A stretch of DNA of 59,053 nucleotides from an uncultured Collinsella sp. (GTDB lineage: Bacteria; Actinomycetota; Coriobacteriia; Coriobacteriales; Coriobacteriaceae). Where the stretch lies: the NCBI GenBank assembly GCA_900541785.1, contig UQKY01000008.1, positions 1 through 59,053 on the forward strand. Direction: 5' to 3'. The notes beneath the pieces were generated by a model. The model saw nothing but the letters and a program-made list of their open reading frames with translations, had not been told where the DNA came from and searched no databases. The number at the start of each line of letters is the position of its first letter. The first letter of the stretch is position 1. Of this stretch, positions 50,657 to 59,053 are shown one piece after another. The position numbers were made by a program, and so were the translations under genes.

Positions 50657-51439
50657 CTAGAAGTCCAACCTGACAGGGATGCCCTGCGATGCCATATACT
50701 CTTTGACTTCGCGAATGCTGAACGTCCCAAAGTGAAAGACGCTGGCCGCCAGCACGGCGTCGGCCTCGCCCTCGATCACGCCCTCGGCAAAATGCTCGAG
50801 CGTGCCCACGCCGCCGCTCGCGATGACGGGAATCGGCACCGCGCGCGCCACGGCACGGGTGAGTGCCAGGTCGAAGCCAGCCTTGGTGCCGTCGCGATCC
50901 ATGCTGGTGAGCAAGATCTCACCGGCACCGCGACGAGCCGCCTCCTCGGCCCACGCCACCGCGTCAATGCCTGTGGCATTACGGCCACCCGCGGTAAAGA
51001 CCTCCCACTTGTCGGCACCCGGCTCGCCGGGCAGGCCTACACGCTTGGCATCGATCGCCACGACCACGGCCTGGCTACCAAACGCCGCGGCAGCCTGGCC
51101 GATCAGCGACGGGTCACGCACGGCGGCAGAGTTGAGCGACACCTTATCGGCACCGGCGGCAACCATGGTGCGCATGCCCGCCAGGTCGCGAAAGCCGCCG
51201 CCCACGGTATAGGGAATAGCGAGCTCCTCGGCCGCATGCGCCGCCATCTCGATAGTCGTCGCACGGTTGTCGCTCGTGGCGGTAATGTCCAGGAAGACGA
51301 CCTCGTCCGCACCCTCGCGGTCATAGGCACGCGCCAGCTCCACCGGATCGCCCGCATCGCGTAGGCTCACAAAGTTGACGCCCTTGACCACACGGCCGTC
51401 CTTGACGTCCAGGCAGGGAATCACGCGCTTGGTAAGCAT
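50657..51439 (-). CDS. hisF: Imidazole glycerol phosphate synthase, cyclase subunit
   Basis: TIM-barrel HisF of 260 residues, which with HisH makes IGP and AICAR from PRFAR. It shows RVIPCLDVKDGRVVKGVNF (catalytic Asp 11 region) and EVFTAGGRNATGIDA. ILLTSMDRDGTKAGFD contains the second catalytic Asp. IPVIASGGVG follows. It is three bases after hisA in the operon. Confidence 0.97.
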   Translation of the reverse strand: MLTKRVIPCLDVKDGRVVKGVNFVSLRDAGDPVELARAYDREGADEVVFLDITATSDNRATTIEMAAHAAEELAIPYTVGGGFRDLAGMRTMVAAGADKVSLNSAAVRDPSLIGQAAAAFGSQAVVVAIDAKRVGLPGEPGADKWEVFTAGGRNATGIDAVAWAEEAARRGAGEILLTSMDRDGTKAGFDLALTRAVARAVPIPVIASGGVGTLEHFAEGVIEGEADAVLAASVFHFGTFSIREVKEYMASQGIPVRLDF

Positions 51440-51442
51440 GGG

Positions 51443-52186
51443 CTACTCCTCCCCTCGGGCGGCGGCCAGCGCCTGTGCCAGCGTAAAGTTGCCTTCGTAG
51501 AGCGCACGGCCGGTAATGGCGCCTTCAATCGCGACCTCGCCCACCGCGGCCAGTGCGCGGATGTCGTCGAGCGACGAGATACCGCCCGATGCCACGACGG
51601 GAAAGCCCGCGACCTCGGCCACATGGCGATACGCCGCCACATCGATGCCCGTCTGCATGCCATCGCGCGCGATGTCGGTATACACCAGATGCTTAAAACC
51701 CAACTCGGAAAGCTGCGCCACGGCGTCGTCGAGCGCCACGCCCGCGCCGTCACGCCAGCCGTTCACCTTGACCTGGCCGTCGCGTGCGGCAATATCTGCC
51801 ACCAGCAGCTCGCCAAAACCTTTGGCTGCCACCTCGGCAAAACCCGGCTCGGTCACCAGCACGGTACCCAGTGCAATGCGGCGCGCACCGTAGCCGGCCA
51901 GCTCGTCGATGCGCGCGAGCGAGCGGACGCCGCCGCCCACGTCCACGGACAGACCATCGACGCCGCAGATGGCCTTGATCGCCGCCGAGTTGGCAGCGCA
52001 TGCGTCCTCGTCCTCGCCAAAGGCAGCGGACAGGTCGACGACGTGAACCCAGCTTGCGCCCTGCTCGGCAAACGAGCGAGCAATGGCCACGGGGTCGTCG
52101 AAATATACCTTGCAGCGGCTGCGGTCGCCACGCTCCAGGCGCACGACCTTGCCGCCAATCAGATCGATTGCGGGAAACAGAATCAT
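51443..52186 (-). CDS. hisA: ProFAR isomerase
   Basis: A 247-residue TIM barrel of step 4, converting ProFAR to PRFAR. It opens LFPAIDLIGGKVVRLERGD, with VDVGGGVRSL, KHLVYTDIARDGMQTG and VVASGGISSLDD. The two catalytic Asp (D8-like in AIDLI and the TDIARDG Asp) are present. It overlaps hisH by four bases. Confidence 0.97.
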   Translation of the reverse strand: MILFPAIDLIGGKVVRLERGDRSRCKVYFDDPVAIARSFAEQGASWVHVVDLSAAFGEDEDACAANSAAIKAICGVDGLSVDVGGGVRSLARIDELAGYGARRIALGTVLVTEPGFAEVAAKGFGELLVADIAARDGQVKVNGWRDGAGVALDDAVAQLSELGFKHLVYTDIARDGMQTGIDVAAYRHVAEVAGFPVVASGGISSLDDIRALAAVGEVAIEGAITGRALYEGNFTLAQALAAARGEE

Positions 52187-52884
52187 CGGCCAGCCTCCTC
52201 GACGATGCTCACGAAGTTCTTAAGAATGCGCTGACCCAACGCAGAGGATTTCTCGGGATGGAACTGGCAGCCCCACACGTTGCCGTGGCGCGCGATGCAC
52301 GGGAAGCTCCGCGTGTAGTGCGTGCGCGCCAGAACATCGGCGGCATCGGCATCGTCGGCCACCGCATAGCTGTGAGTGAAGTACATATTGGCGCCCTCGG
52401 CAAAACCGGCGAGCAGCGGATCGGCCGCACCGGCGGGCGTCATGTGCACCTGGTCCCAACCCACGTGCGGCACCTTCAGTCGGCTCGACTCCAGGCGCGT
52501 GCACGAGCCGCGCATAATGCCCAGGCCATCGACCCAGGGGCCACCGGCCTGCTCGGAGGCATCGTCGTCCGCGACCGTGCCCTCGTCCGCAGGCACGCCC
52601 TCGTTGCCGCGCTCAAAAAATAGCTGAAGGCCCAGGCAGATGCCGAGCAGCGGAGTTCCGGCGGCAACGGCGTCGAGCACCGCGTCCGCCTCGCCGCTCT
52701 CGCGCATAAAGGCAATCGCGTCGTAGAACGCACCCACGCCCGGGATGACCAGGCCGTCGGCGTTACGGATCTGCTCCGGGTCGTCCGACGTGCAGGCGGC
52801 GGCACCGGCGCGCGCAAGCCCGCGCACGACGCTCGACAAGTTGCCCTTGTGGTAGTCGACCACCACGATCTTCGGTTCGCCCAC
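52183..52884 (-). CDS. hisH: Imidazole glycerol phosphate synthase, glutaminase subunit
   Basis: A 233-residue class I glutamine amidotransferase. Catalytic Cys is in LLGICLGLQLFF and His/Glu in GCQFHPEKS. The oxyanion region is PGVGAFYDA. A GTG at 52884 behind AAGGGAGGG is the start; the open frame extends to 53229 but the extension is Arg/Ser-rich shadow. An acidic insert NEGVPADEGTVADDDASEQAGG is longer than in most HisH. It supplies ammonia to HisF. Confidence 0.95.
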   Translation of the reverse strand: MGEPKIVVVDYHKGNLSSVVRGLARAGAAACTSDDPEQIRNADGLVIPGVGAFYDAIAFMRESGEADAVLDAVAAGTPLLGICLGLQLFFERGNEGVPADEGTVADDDASEQAGGPWVDGLGIMRGSCTRLESSRLKVPHVGWDQVHMTPAGAADPLLAGFAEGANMYFTHSYAVADDADAADVLARTHYTRSFPCIARHGNVWGCQFHPEKSSALGQRILKNFVSIVEEAGR

Positions 52885-52909
52885 GCGACCCTCCCTTATC
52901 TCATCGTCC

Positions 52910-52950
52910 AAAACCACCACGAAGGTGCCTGTCCCCTTTGTGGTGGTTTT
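52910..52950. repeat. Palindrome between hisB and hisH
   Basis: AAAACCACCAC and GTGGTGGTTTT (11-bp arms, 16 with one mismatch) flank a loop TGCCTGTCC-type sequence with GGGGACAGG on the minus strand. It sits in the 79-base gap between hisB and hisH. The GGGGACAGGCACC core resembles the GGGGAC motif at 12711 and 15225. Confidence 0.75.
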
Positions 52951-52963
52951 ACCCTTGTGGCGG

Positions 52964-53551
52964 TTACAGTGAGCCCTTGGTGCTGGGGATGCCCTGCACG
53001 CGGGGATCGAGCTCACAGGCGTGACGCATCGTGCGGCCCACGGCCTTAAAGGCCGCCTCGATAATGTGATGCGAATTGCCGCCTGCCAGCTCGCGCACGT
53101 GCAGCGTGAGCTTGGCGTCGCGCGCAAAGGCGTAGAAGAACTCGACGGCCAGCTCGGTATCAAAGGTGCCCACGCGCTCGGTCGGCACGGGCAGCTCGCA
53201 GTAGGCCTGCCCGCGGCCCGAAATATCAACGGCAGCCATTACAAGCGTCTCGTCCATGGCGATCGCCGCGTCGGCAAAGCGCGTAATGCCCGCCTTGTTG
53301 CCCAGCGCCTGACAAAACGTCTCGCCCAGCACGATGCCCGTATCCTCGACGGTGTGGTGCGCGTCGACTTCCACGTCGCCCACCGCGCGCACCGTCAAAT
53401 CAAACAAACCATGGCGGCCAAAAGCGTTGAGCATGTGGTCGAAAAACGGCACGCCGGTCGAGATATCGCACGTACCGGTTCCATCCAGGTCGAGCTTGAC
53501 GACAATATCGGTCTCCCCCGTCTTACGGGTTACCTCGGCATAACGGCCCAT
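52964..53551 (-). CDS. hisB: Imidazoleglycerol-phosphate dehydratase
   Basis: A 195-residue HisB without a phosphatase domain; it dehydrates IGP to imidazole acetol phosphate. Metal-binding His clusters are VDAHHTVEDTG and NSHHIIEAAFKAVGRT, and FFDHMLNAFGRHG is the N-terminal one. It starts right at the hisC stop (one base apart). Confidence 0.97.
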   Translation of the reverse strand: MGRYAEVTRKTGETDIVVKLDLDGTGTCDISTGVPFFDHMLNAFGRHGLFDLTVRAVGDVEVDAHHTVEDTGIVLGETFCQALGNKAGITRFADAAIAMDETLVMAAVDISGRGQAYCELPVPTERVGTFDTELAVEFFYAFARDAKLTLHVRELAGGNSHHIIEAAFKAVGRTMRHACELDPRVQGIPSTKGSL

Positions 53552-54667
53552 CTACATCTCCTCCTTCACCAGCGCGGCAAACGCCGCCAGCACCTCATCG
53601 TTTTCCTGCGGGGTACCCACGGTAATGCGTAGGCAATCCGCGAGCCCCGGCGCATAGCTAAAGTCGCGCACCAAAATCGAATACTCGTCGCGCAGACGCT
53701 CGCGCACGCGCGTGGCATGCGGCGTGCGCACGAGCACAAAGTTCGCCGCGCTCGGCCACGCCTCCACGGACAGGCCCTCGGCAGCCATTGCGCGCAGGAC
53801 GGCCAGCTCGCGCTCGCGCTCGGATGCGACCTGCGCCACCACGGGTGCATAGGCATCACGGGCACGCACACAGGCAAGCGCCGCCGCCTGGCTCAGCACG
53901 TTGACCGAATAGATCTGGCGAATCGCCGCAAACACCTCGATAACCTCGGGTGCCGCGATTACGTAGCCCAGACGCGTGCCGGCGGCGCCGAACGCCTTGG
54001 ACAGCGTATGCAGAATCACCAGGTTGGGATGCTCGACGATAAGTCCCTGCGCCGTGGTGGCCGCGCCAAACGAATCGTCGGCAAACTCAACGTAGGCCTC
54101 GTCGACCATGACCATGCCGGGGCACGCATCGCACAGGGCCGCGACAAAGTCGAGCGGAGCCGCATCACCCGTGGGATTGTTGGGCGAGGTCACGATTGCC
54201 AGGTTGCACTCCGGCGCCGCCGCGAGCACAGCTGTCTGATCGAGCTCAAAGGTCGCAGGGTCGCGCCACACGTCGCGCACCTCGGTCTGGCAGAGCGACG
54301 CAAAGAACGCGTACTCGCTAAAGCACGGCGGGCAGTTGAGCAGGGTCCGCCCCGCACCGCCAAACGCCAGCAGATAGTTATAGAGCAGCTCGTCGCCGCC
54401 GTTGCCCACGCAGATGTTCTCGCGCGTCACGCCATGCCAGGCAGCAAGCTCGTCGCGCAGGTCGTTGGACATGGGATCGGGATAGCGGTTGAGCGGTGTG
54501 GCAGCCAGGGCGGCGTCGACCGCCTCGCGCACGCCGGCCGGCACGGGATAGGTGTTCTCGTTGGCCGATAGGTTGATGCGCGTAGGCGTAAAGTTAGGAT
54601 CGTAGGGCTCAATGCCGGCCAGGTAAGGCTGGACGAGCTCCTTCATGCGGGGCGTCAACTCGGCCAT
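53552..54667 (-). CDS. hisC: Histidinol-phosphate aminotransferase
   Basis: PLP aminotransferase of 371 residues. The PLP Lys is in ILHTLSKAFGAAGTRLGYVIA; NNPTGD and LSANENTYP (the HisC N-terminal signature) are visible. Converts imidazole acetol phosphate and Glu to histidinol phosphate. The ATG at 54667 follows GAGGAGG and is one base from the hisD stop. Confidence 0.96.
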   Translation of the reverse strand: MAELTPRMKELVQPYLAGIEPYDPNFTPTRINLSANENTYPVPAGVREAVDAALAATPLNRYPDPMSNDLRDELAAWHGVTRENICVGNGGDELLYNYLLAFGGAGRTLLNCPPCFSEYAFFASLCQTEVRDVWRDPATFELDQTAVLAAAPECNLAIVTSPNNPTGDAAPLDFVAALCDACPGMVMVDEAYVEFADDSFGAATTAQGLIVEHPNLVILHTLSKAFGAAGTRLGYVIAAPEVIEVFAAIRQIYSVNVLSQAAALACVRARDAYAPVVAQVASERERELAVLRAMAAEGLSVEAWPSAANFVLVRTPHATRVRERLRDEYSILVRDFSYAPGLADCLRITVGTPQENDEVLAAFAALVKEEM

Positions 54668-54668
54668 A

Positions 54669-56105
54669 TTAGGCCTCCTCGACGACCGCGTCAGCACCAT
54701 TCGCGCTTGCAGCCGCCAGGTCCACGCCCTCGGCAACCGTCGCCACGGCGTCGCCCGGCCAGGCGACCTTGGTCAGGTCGGCCGCGGCCAGAGACTCGGC
54801 GCTCACGGCATCCTCGCCCTGCTCCAGCACACGGCGACGCAGTGCGGCGGAAAGCGCGTGTGCCCACAGGCCCTCGGCCTCGGCCAAACGCTGCGTAGCG
54901 GGAGCATCGGAGAGCAGGCCCTCGGGCGTATAGCAAATGACACTTGAGCGCTTGACGAACTCCTCCACCGAAAGCGGGTTGGAGAACTTGGCCGTGCCGC
55001 CGGTCGGCAGCGTGTGATTGGGGCCGGCAACGTAATCGCCGAGCGGCTCGGAGCTCCAAGCGCCCACAAAGATGGCGCCGGCGTTGCGAATGCCGCCGAG
55101 CAGGCCCATCGCGTCCTTGCAGTGCAGCTCCAGGTGCTCGGGCGCCACGGTGTTCACCGCTTCGACGGCGGCAGCCATGTCGGCGGCCACCACGATGGTG
55201 CCCTCATTGTCGAGCGAAGCGCGCGTGATCTCGGCGCGTGGCGACTGCGCCACCAGGATGTCGATACCCGCCTCGACCTCACACGCAAACTGCTCGTCGC
55301 AGGTCACCAGATAGCAGGCCGCCAGCGGATCGTGCTCGGCCTGGGCCATCAGGTCGGCCGCGACCACCATGGGCTTGGCCGTGGCGTCGGCCAGCACGCA
55401 GACCTCGGAGGGACCAGCAACCATATCGATACCCACGTCACCCGAGACAATCTGCTTGGCAGCGGCGACAAAGGCGTTACCCGGGCCGGTAATCTTGTCG
55501 ACACGCGGAATGGTCTCGGTACCGTACGCCAGCGCGGCCACGGCCTGGGCGCCACCCACCATATAGATCTCGTCCACGCCGCCGAGCTTGGCAGCCGCGA
55601 GCGTATAGGGGCTGATTAGGCCATCTTTTTGCGGCGGGGTCACCATGACCACGCGCTCAACGCCGGCGACCTTGGCGGGAATGGCATTCATGAGCACGGT
55701 GGAGGGATACTGCGCACGGCCGCCCGGCACGTAGATGCCAGCCGCGGCAAGCGGGGTCACCTTAACGCCGAGCATCGTGCCGTCCGGGCGCGTGGTAAAC
55801 CAGCTCTGCTCGACCTCGCGCTGGTGGAACTCACGAATCTGGCGCGCAGCCTTCTCGAGCGCGGCGACAAAGGCCGGATCGAGGCCTTCGAGCGCGGCAT
55901 CGATCTGCTCTTGCGGCAGACGGAAGCTCTGCAGCTCAACGCCGTCAAAGCGGTGGCAATAGTCGCGCACCGCAGCATCGCCGTTGGCACGCACGTTGGC
56001 CACGATATCGCGGGCGGCGTCGACGATGTTTTGCGGCAGCACGCCCTTACGGTTGAGCTGGTTGGTAACGAGGCGCTCGCCGGGAGCAAGCTTGATGGTC
56101 TTCAT
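54669..56105 (-). CDS. hisD: Histidinol dehydrogenase
   Basis: A 478-residue zinc dehydrogenase, slightly longer than the usual ~430 because of an Ala-rich C-terminal extension. PGGRAQYPSTVLMNAIPAKVAGV, GPGNAFVAAAKQ, GPSEVCVLAD and NHTLPTGGTAKFSNPLSVEEF are the conserved segments. It performs the last two steps to histidine. Its stop TAA nearly touches the hisC ATG. Confidence 0.96.
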   Translation of the reverse strand: MKTIKLAPGERLVTNQLNRKGVLPQNIVDAARDIVANVRANGDAAVRDYCHRFDGVELQSFRLPQEQIDAALEGLDPAFVAALEKAARQIREFHQREVEQSWFTTRPDGTMLGVKVTPLAAAGIYVPGGRAQYPSTVLMNAIPAKVAGVERVVMVTPPQKDGLISPYTLAAAKLGGVDEIYMVGGAQAVAALAYGTETIPRVDKITGPGNAFVAAAKQIVSGDVGIDMVAGPSEVCVLADATAKPMVVAADLMAQAEHDPLAACYLVTCDEQFACEVEAGIDILVAQSPRAEITRASLDNEGTIVVAADMAAAVEAVNTVAPEHLELHCKDAMGLLGGIRNAGAIFVGAWSSEPLGDYVAGPNHTLPTGGTAKFSNPLSVEEFVKRSSVICYTPEGLLSDAPATQRLAEAEGLWAHALSAALRRRVLEQGEDAVSAESLAAADLTKVAWPGDAVATVAEGVDLAAASANGADAVVEEA

Positions 56106-56210
56106 ATCGGTATCCCCTATCGGTCGAGGTTTTGTTCGTAAAACGAGAGACCGGGCGGCGGCGCCAGTCGGCCCGCAGCCCGGACGTTGGGGCGCCCGTG
56201 CGTGCTCGCG

Positions 56211-57926
56211 CTATTGTGCCGAGCCCGCAACGGGCTCAAAATGCTTGTCCTTCACGGCTGCCGCCAAGCGATCTGCCAGATTGCGTACGCGCGGATCCAG
56301 ACGCGCGGCGCCCGGGTTGACAAAGAAACGGGCCGTGCAGTCCATAATGCGACCAGTAATAACGAGGTCGTTGTCGCGCAACGTGGCACCCGTGGCGGTA
56401 ATGTCCACGATGCGGTCGGTCATGCCGACGATGGGGCCCAGCTCAATATTGCCGTGCAGCGAAACGATGTCGGCATTCACGCCGCGCTCGGCATACCAGG
56501 CGCTCGCGATGCGCGGGTATTTGGTGGCCACGCGAAGCGACCCGCGACGGGCGTAGTTGCGCTCGGCCTGACCGGCGCGCCATGCGGGCTCCGCCTCGAT
56601 AAACGTGCACAGGCCGTAGCCCAGGTCGACCAGCTGCAGCAGATTGAGGTCGGCTTCGATAAGCGAGTCCCAGCCGCAGATGCCGCAATCGGCACCGCCG
56701 CAGCCCACAAAGGCGGGCGCGTCGCTGGGGCGCACGATGACAAACTCGATATCTCCGACCGCGCCTTCGCCGGTACGCGTGTCGCGGCCGCGCACGATGA
56801 GGTGACGGCCGGGGTCGCGCAGCTCAGAGACGTCCAAGCCCGCGGCCTCGAGCACGTCGAGCGTGTCGGCCTTAAGCGAGCCCTTGGGCACGGCGATGCG
56901 CAGCGGACCCTCGGCGCCGCGGCCCACGGCATGGTCACCATCGGAGGCAGCGTCCTCGGCCGAGGTATGCGCGGCCTCCAGACGCTCGAGCGAAAAGGCA
57001 AAGCCCGCCGCCGGCACCTCGATGCCGTCGCCAAATGCACCGGTAAAGATGGAGTCGTAGCGACCGCCCGAGCCCACCGGATCGGGCAGGCCACCGGCAT
57101 AGGCCTTAAAGACCAGGCCCGTGTAGTAATCAAACGAGTTCATGATGGAGAAGTCGAAGGACAGCACCTGGGCGTCCTCGGGAGCCAAGCCCTCGACCAG
57201 GGCACGCAGCTCGCGCGTGAGCGGCGCAACAATGCCCGCCGCCGCCAGCAGCGCGTCGACGCGGTCGAGCACCTCGGCACCACCGTGCAGGCGCGGCAGC
57301 TCGCTAATGGCGACCTTAACGGCCTCGGACTCGGTGCTTTTCGCCACGCGGGCATCGAGGCCCACGAAGTCGTTGGCGTGCACACAACGCAATGCCTCGG
57401 CAGCCAGTTCGCGATCCTCACAGGCCGCGAGCAGTTCCTTAAACGGACGCACGCTGCCCGCGATAATGCGCGCACCGGGAAGTGCCAGCTTGCGCACGGC
57501 CTCCGCCACCAGCGAGACGATCTCGACATCGCCCGCGGTATCGCCCACACCGATAAGCTCAAAACCCAACTGCGTAAACTGACGCGAGCCGCCGGCATTG
57601 CGCTGACACTCGCGAACCACCGGCGCCTCATAGCGCAGGCGCAGCGGCAGATCGGCCGCGCGCATGCGAGTCGAAACCAGACGAACAATCGGCAGCGTGT
57701 TGTCGGGACGGACCACCAGCAGGCGGCCGTCATCATCAAAGAGCTTAAACGGGGTGTCCGCAATGCGGCCACCCTCCTCGAGAGAGCCCTTGTCCTCGAG
57801 CAGCGGCGTCTCGACCGGAAGGTAATGATGCTCCCTAAAGCAGCCCTTCACCGTCAGCGCAATCTCCTCGCGCGCCTGAGCCTCCTCGGGCAATATGTCC
57901 CGGAATCCCCACGGTGTGGCCGTCAT
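56211..57926 (-). CDS. hisG: HisZ-HisG fusion (ATP phosphoribosyltransferase)
   Basis: A 571-residue two-domain protein. Residues ~1-330 are the HisZ regulatory domain, a catalytically dead HisRS homologue: TPWGFRDILPEEA, RPDNTLPIVRLVSTRM (motif 2 region), GGSRQFTQLGFELIG, DYYTGLVFKAYAGG and SGGRYD. Residues ~345-571 are the short-form HisG: LRIAVPKGSLKADTLDVLEAAG, ADCGICGWDSLIE, LRVATKYPRIA and ATGATLRDNDLVI, the PRPP loop. Short HisG needs HisZ for activity and His feedback; here they are one chain, an assembly usually made from two genes. The ATG at 57926 follows AGGAGG. It leads the operon and catalyses step 1. Confidence 0.95.
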   Translation of the reverse strand: MTATPWGFRDILPEEAQAREEIALTVKGCFREHHYLPVETPLLEDKGSLEEGGRIADTPFKLFDDDGRLLVVRPDNTLPIVRLVSTRMRAADLPLRLRYEAPVVRECQRNAGGSRQFTQLGFELIGVGDTAGDVEIVSLVAEAVRKLALPGARIIAGSVRPFKELLAACEDRELAAEALRCVHANDFVGLDARVAKSTESEAVKVAISELPRLHGGAEVLDRVDALLAAAGIVAPLTRELRALVEGLAPEDAQVLSFDFSIMNSFDYYTGLVFKAYAGGLPDPVGSGGRYDSIFTGAFGDGIEVPAAGFAFSLERLEAAHTSAEDAASDGDHAVGRGAEGPLRIAVPKGSLKADTLDVLEAAGLDVSELRDPGRHLIVRGRDTRTGEGAVGDIEFVIVRPSDAPAFVGCGGADCGICGWDSLIEADLNLLQLVDLGYGLCTFIEAEPAWRAGQAERNYARRGSLRVATKYPRIASAWYAERGVNADIVSLHGNIELGPIVGMTDRIVDITATGATLRDNDLVITGRIMDCTARFFVNPGAARLDPRVRNLADRLAAAVKDKHFEPVAGSAQ

Positions 57927-57962
57927 CTGGTGAGCCTCCTCATGCTGTGTTTCATATAGAAC

Positions 57963-57992
57963 AGAAGACCGGCATAGCTCCGCCGGTCTTCT
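57963..57992 (-). terminator. Hairpin between the isomerase-like gene and hisZG
   Basis: AGAAGACCGGC and GCCGGTCTTCT pair perfectly over eight bases. The minus strand then reads GTTCTAT, a weak T-run. It could terminate the 58096 gene or act in the his leader. The short overlapping frame MKHSMRRLTR in front of hisZG has only one His, so attenuation by a His leader peptide is not supported. Confidence 0.55.
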
Positions 57993-58095
57993 GGGTACTT
58001 TAGCATACTAGAGTGCTTGCGGGGAAAATCCGTCGCAGCCGCTCACACCGTATTCATTTGGAAACATAGGATAGGTTGCCGCAACCCAACCCCAC

Positions 58096-58932
58096 CTAGG
58101 CGCCAATCGCACGACGATACTCTGCCATTACCTGCGCATCGGCAGCTGCGGGGTCGGCAAAATAGCGCCAGTCATAGGTCTCGGCCGAAACAACTCCGCG
58201 ATAGCCGCGCGCCACCAGCCTATCCAGGTCGGCGCGCATATCGCGGTCGCCGTCACCCCAAGCAAGATGCGTCGTGCCATCTGCCGCAACATCGACAAAA
58301 TGCACGTGGGCGACATCATCGCCAAGCAGATCGAAATAATCGTCGATGGTATCCCCTGCCACCGCCATAGCGCCCAAATCCAGACACGCCTTAAGTGCCG
58401 GATGATCAACTGCCTCGATCATGCGCTTCGTGTCGGCCGCCGAGTTCACGATCATCGACTCAACCGGCTGTAGGGCCTCGAGCACCAGTCGCACGCCGCG
58501 CTCTCCCGCATGCTCGGCAATCGCACGCAGCATCGAGGCGCTGCGACCCCACGCGTCCTCGATCGGCTCGTTCAAAAATGCCCAGCCGCTCGAGACCATG
58601 ACCTGCTCGGCTCCAAGTTCCGCCGCGATATCTACAACGTTCTTAAAGTACGCGAGCGTGCGGGCACGCGCCTCATTCCCGCGCGCCGCGATATTCCACG
58701 GCTTGGGGTTGTTCTGTTCGGGACAAAGCCCCACAATCCGAACCCCATACCGCTGCGACAGCTCCCGTACCCGCTCGAGCGAATCGTATCCATGGCAATC
58801 GACATACAGATGCATCGCCCCGGTCCAAAGCTCGCAACACGTGTAGCCCGAGGCCGCTGCCGAAGAAAAGAATTCTTCAAGGTCAAAATAACGATGGCTG
58901 ATATTCATGACGGCAAGCAGGGGGTAGCTCAT
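58096..58932 (-). CDS. Sugar phosphate isomerase/epimerase (TIM barrel)
   Basis: A 278-residue protein of the AP-endonuclease-2-like TIM barrel family. SGYTCCELWTGAMHLYVDCHGYD, LVLEALQPVESMIVNS (Glu ligand), KACLDLGAMAVAGD, HVHFVDVAADGTTHLAWGDGD and VSAETYDWRYF supply the metal ligands. Members include xylose-isomerase-like, tagatose and ketose 3-epimerases. The exact sugar is unknown. GGAGAG precedes the ATG. Confidence 0.88.
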   Translation of the reverse strand: MSYPLLAVMNISHRYFDLEEFFSSAAASGYTCCELWTGAMHLYVDCHGYDSLERVRELSQRYGVRIVGLCPEQNNPKPWNIAARGNEARARTLAYFKNVVDIAAELGAEQVMVSSGWAFLNEPIEDAWGRSASMLRAIAEHAGERGVRLVLEALQPVESMIVNSAADTKRMIEAVDHPALKACLDLGAMAVAGDTIDDYFDLLGDDVAHVHFVDVAADGTTHLAWGDGDRDMRADLDRLVARGYRGVVSAETYDWRYFADPAAADAQVMAEYRRAIGA

Positions 58933-58954
58933 AATTACTCTCCAACCTAAACGA

Positions 58955-58981
58955 GGCCCCGTTCCATATAGGAGCGGGGCC
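58955..58981 (-). terminator. Terminator of the clipped gene
   Basis: GGCCCCG and CGGGGCC pair over 13 bases, downstream of the stop at 59006 on the minus strand; the following T-run is weak (TCGTTTAGG). Confidence 0.6.
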
Positions 58982-59005
58982 CAATTACATAAACGTTATT
59001 TGCTC

Positions 59006-59053
59006 TTAGTAGTCGAACTGGTGATAGTAGCGGCGATAGTTAAGGTTGTGCTT
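59006..59053 (-). CDS. C-terminal end of an unidentified protein
   Basis: Fifteen codons, ending YRRYYHQFDY with TAA at 59006-59008. The 5' part lies outside the window. Tyr-rich, no family can be assigned. Confidence 0.5.
   Translation of the reverse strand, partial: KHNLNYRRYYHQFDY

Noticed and set aside
56187..57959. A 590-codon plus-strand frame opposite hisZG
   Set aside because: Antisense shadow; the minus-strand protein has all HisZ and HisG motifs.
57927..58095. T-box or His attenuator ahead of hisZG
   Set aside because: No T-box core (AGGGTGG type) is present, and the only short frame has a single His codon.

Overview
This 59 kb window is GC-rich chromosomal DNA. The gene content and layout suggest a gut actinobacterium of class Coriobacteriia, most likely Collinsella. 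The signs are a HisZ-HisG fusion heading a histidine operon, a DUF2207 Gly-rich membrane protein, a sortase-anchored alanine-rich surface protein, and intergenic repeats of the GGGGAC type. The genus is inference from gene style; no 16S is present.

Left core block (1-21.2 kb): partial PcrA helicase, UppP, a universal stress protein, a BceRS-like two-component pair, a catabolic-looking aminotransferase/ornithine-cyclodeaminase pair with a divergent PucR-type activator, PurH, a GNAT enzyme, a DUF2207 protein, GluQ, a TacA/TacT-type toxin-antitoxin operon, two coupled metallophosphoesterases, and an LPXTG-type surface protein whose 5' end is missing.

Accessory block (21.2-38.5 kb): a defence island. 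One minus-strand operon of four overlapping or abutting genes encodes a C5-cytosine methyltransferase, an McrB-type AAA+ protein, a LlaJI-type endonuclease and a Shedu (DUF4263) nuclease. Next come a ribbon-helix-helix protein, a twice-frameshifted pseudogene, degraded sequence, a plus-strand McrB/McrC pair, a broken IS256-type transposase, an XRE-ImmA operon with a clear promoter and operator, a broken ISL3 transposase that has lost a catalytic Asp, an unknown gene, and an Abi_2 (AbiD/F) gene whose natural ATG is put out of frame by a G6 tract. No integrase was found.

Right core block (38.5-59 kb): a UBA/DUF4342 protein, a second two-component system, a VOC protein, an orphan PTS IIB, tRNA-Leu(TAA), Ppx/GppA, a DivIC-like protein, enolase, MazG, YfcE, a LarC2-only protein, a PHP histidinol phosphatase, and the operon hisZG-D-C-B-H-A-F-I-E on the minus strand. 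A sugar-phosphate isomerase-like gene and a clipped gene follow.

A recurring theme is large intergenic palindromes of many unrelated sequences, including two that interrupt the otherwise tightly packed his operon. The best candidate for something new is the operon that joins a LlaJI-type restriction-modification system to Shedu.
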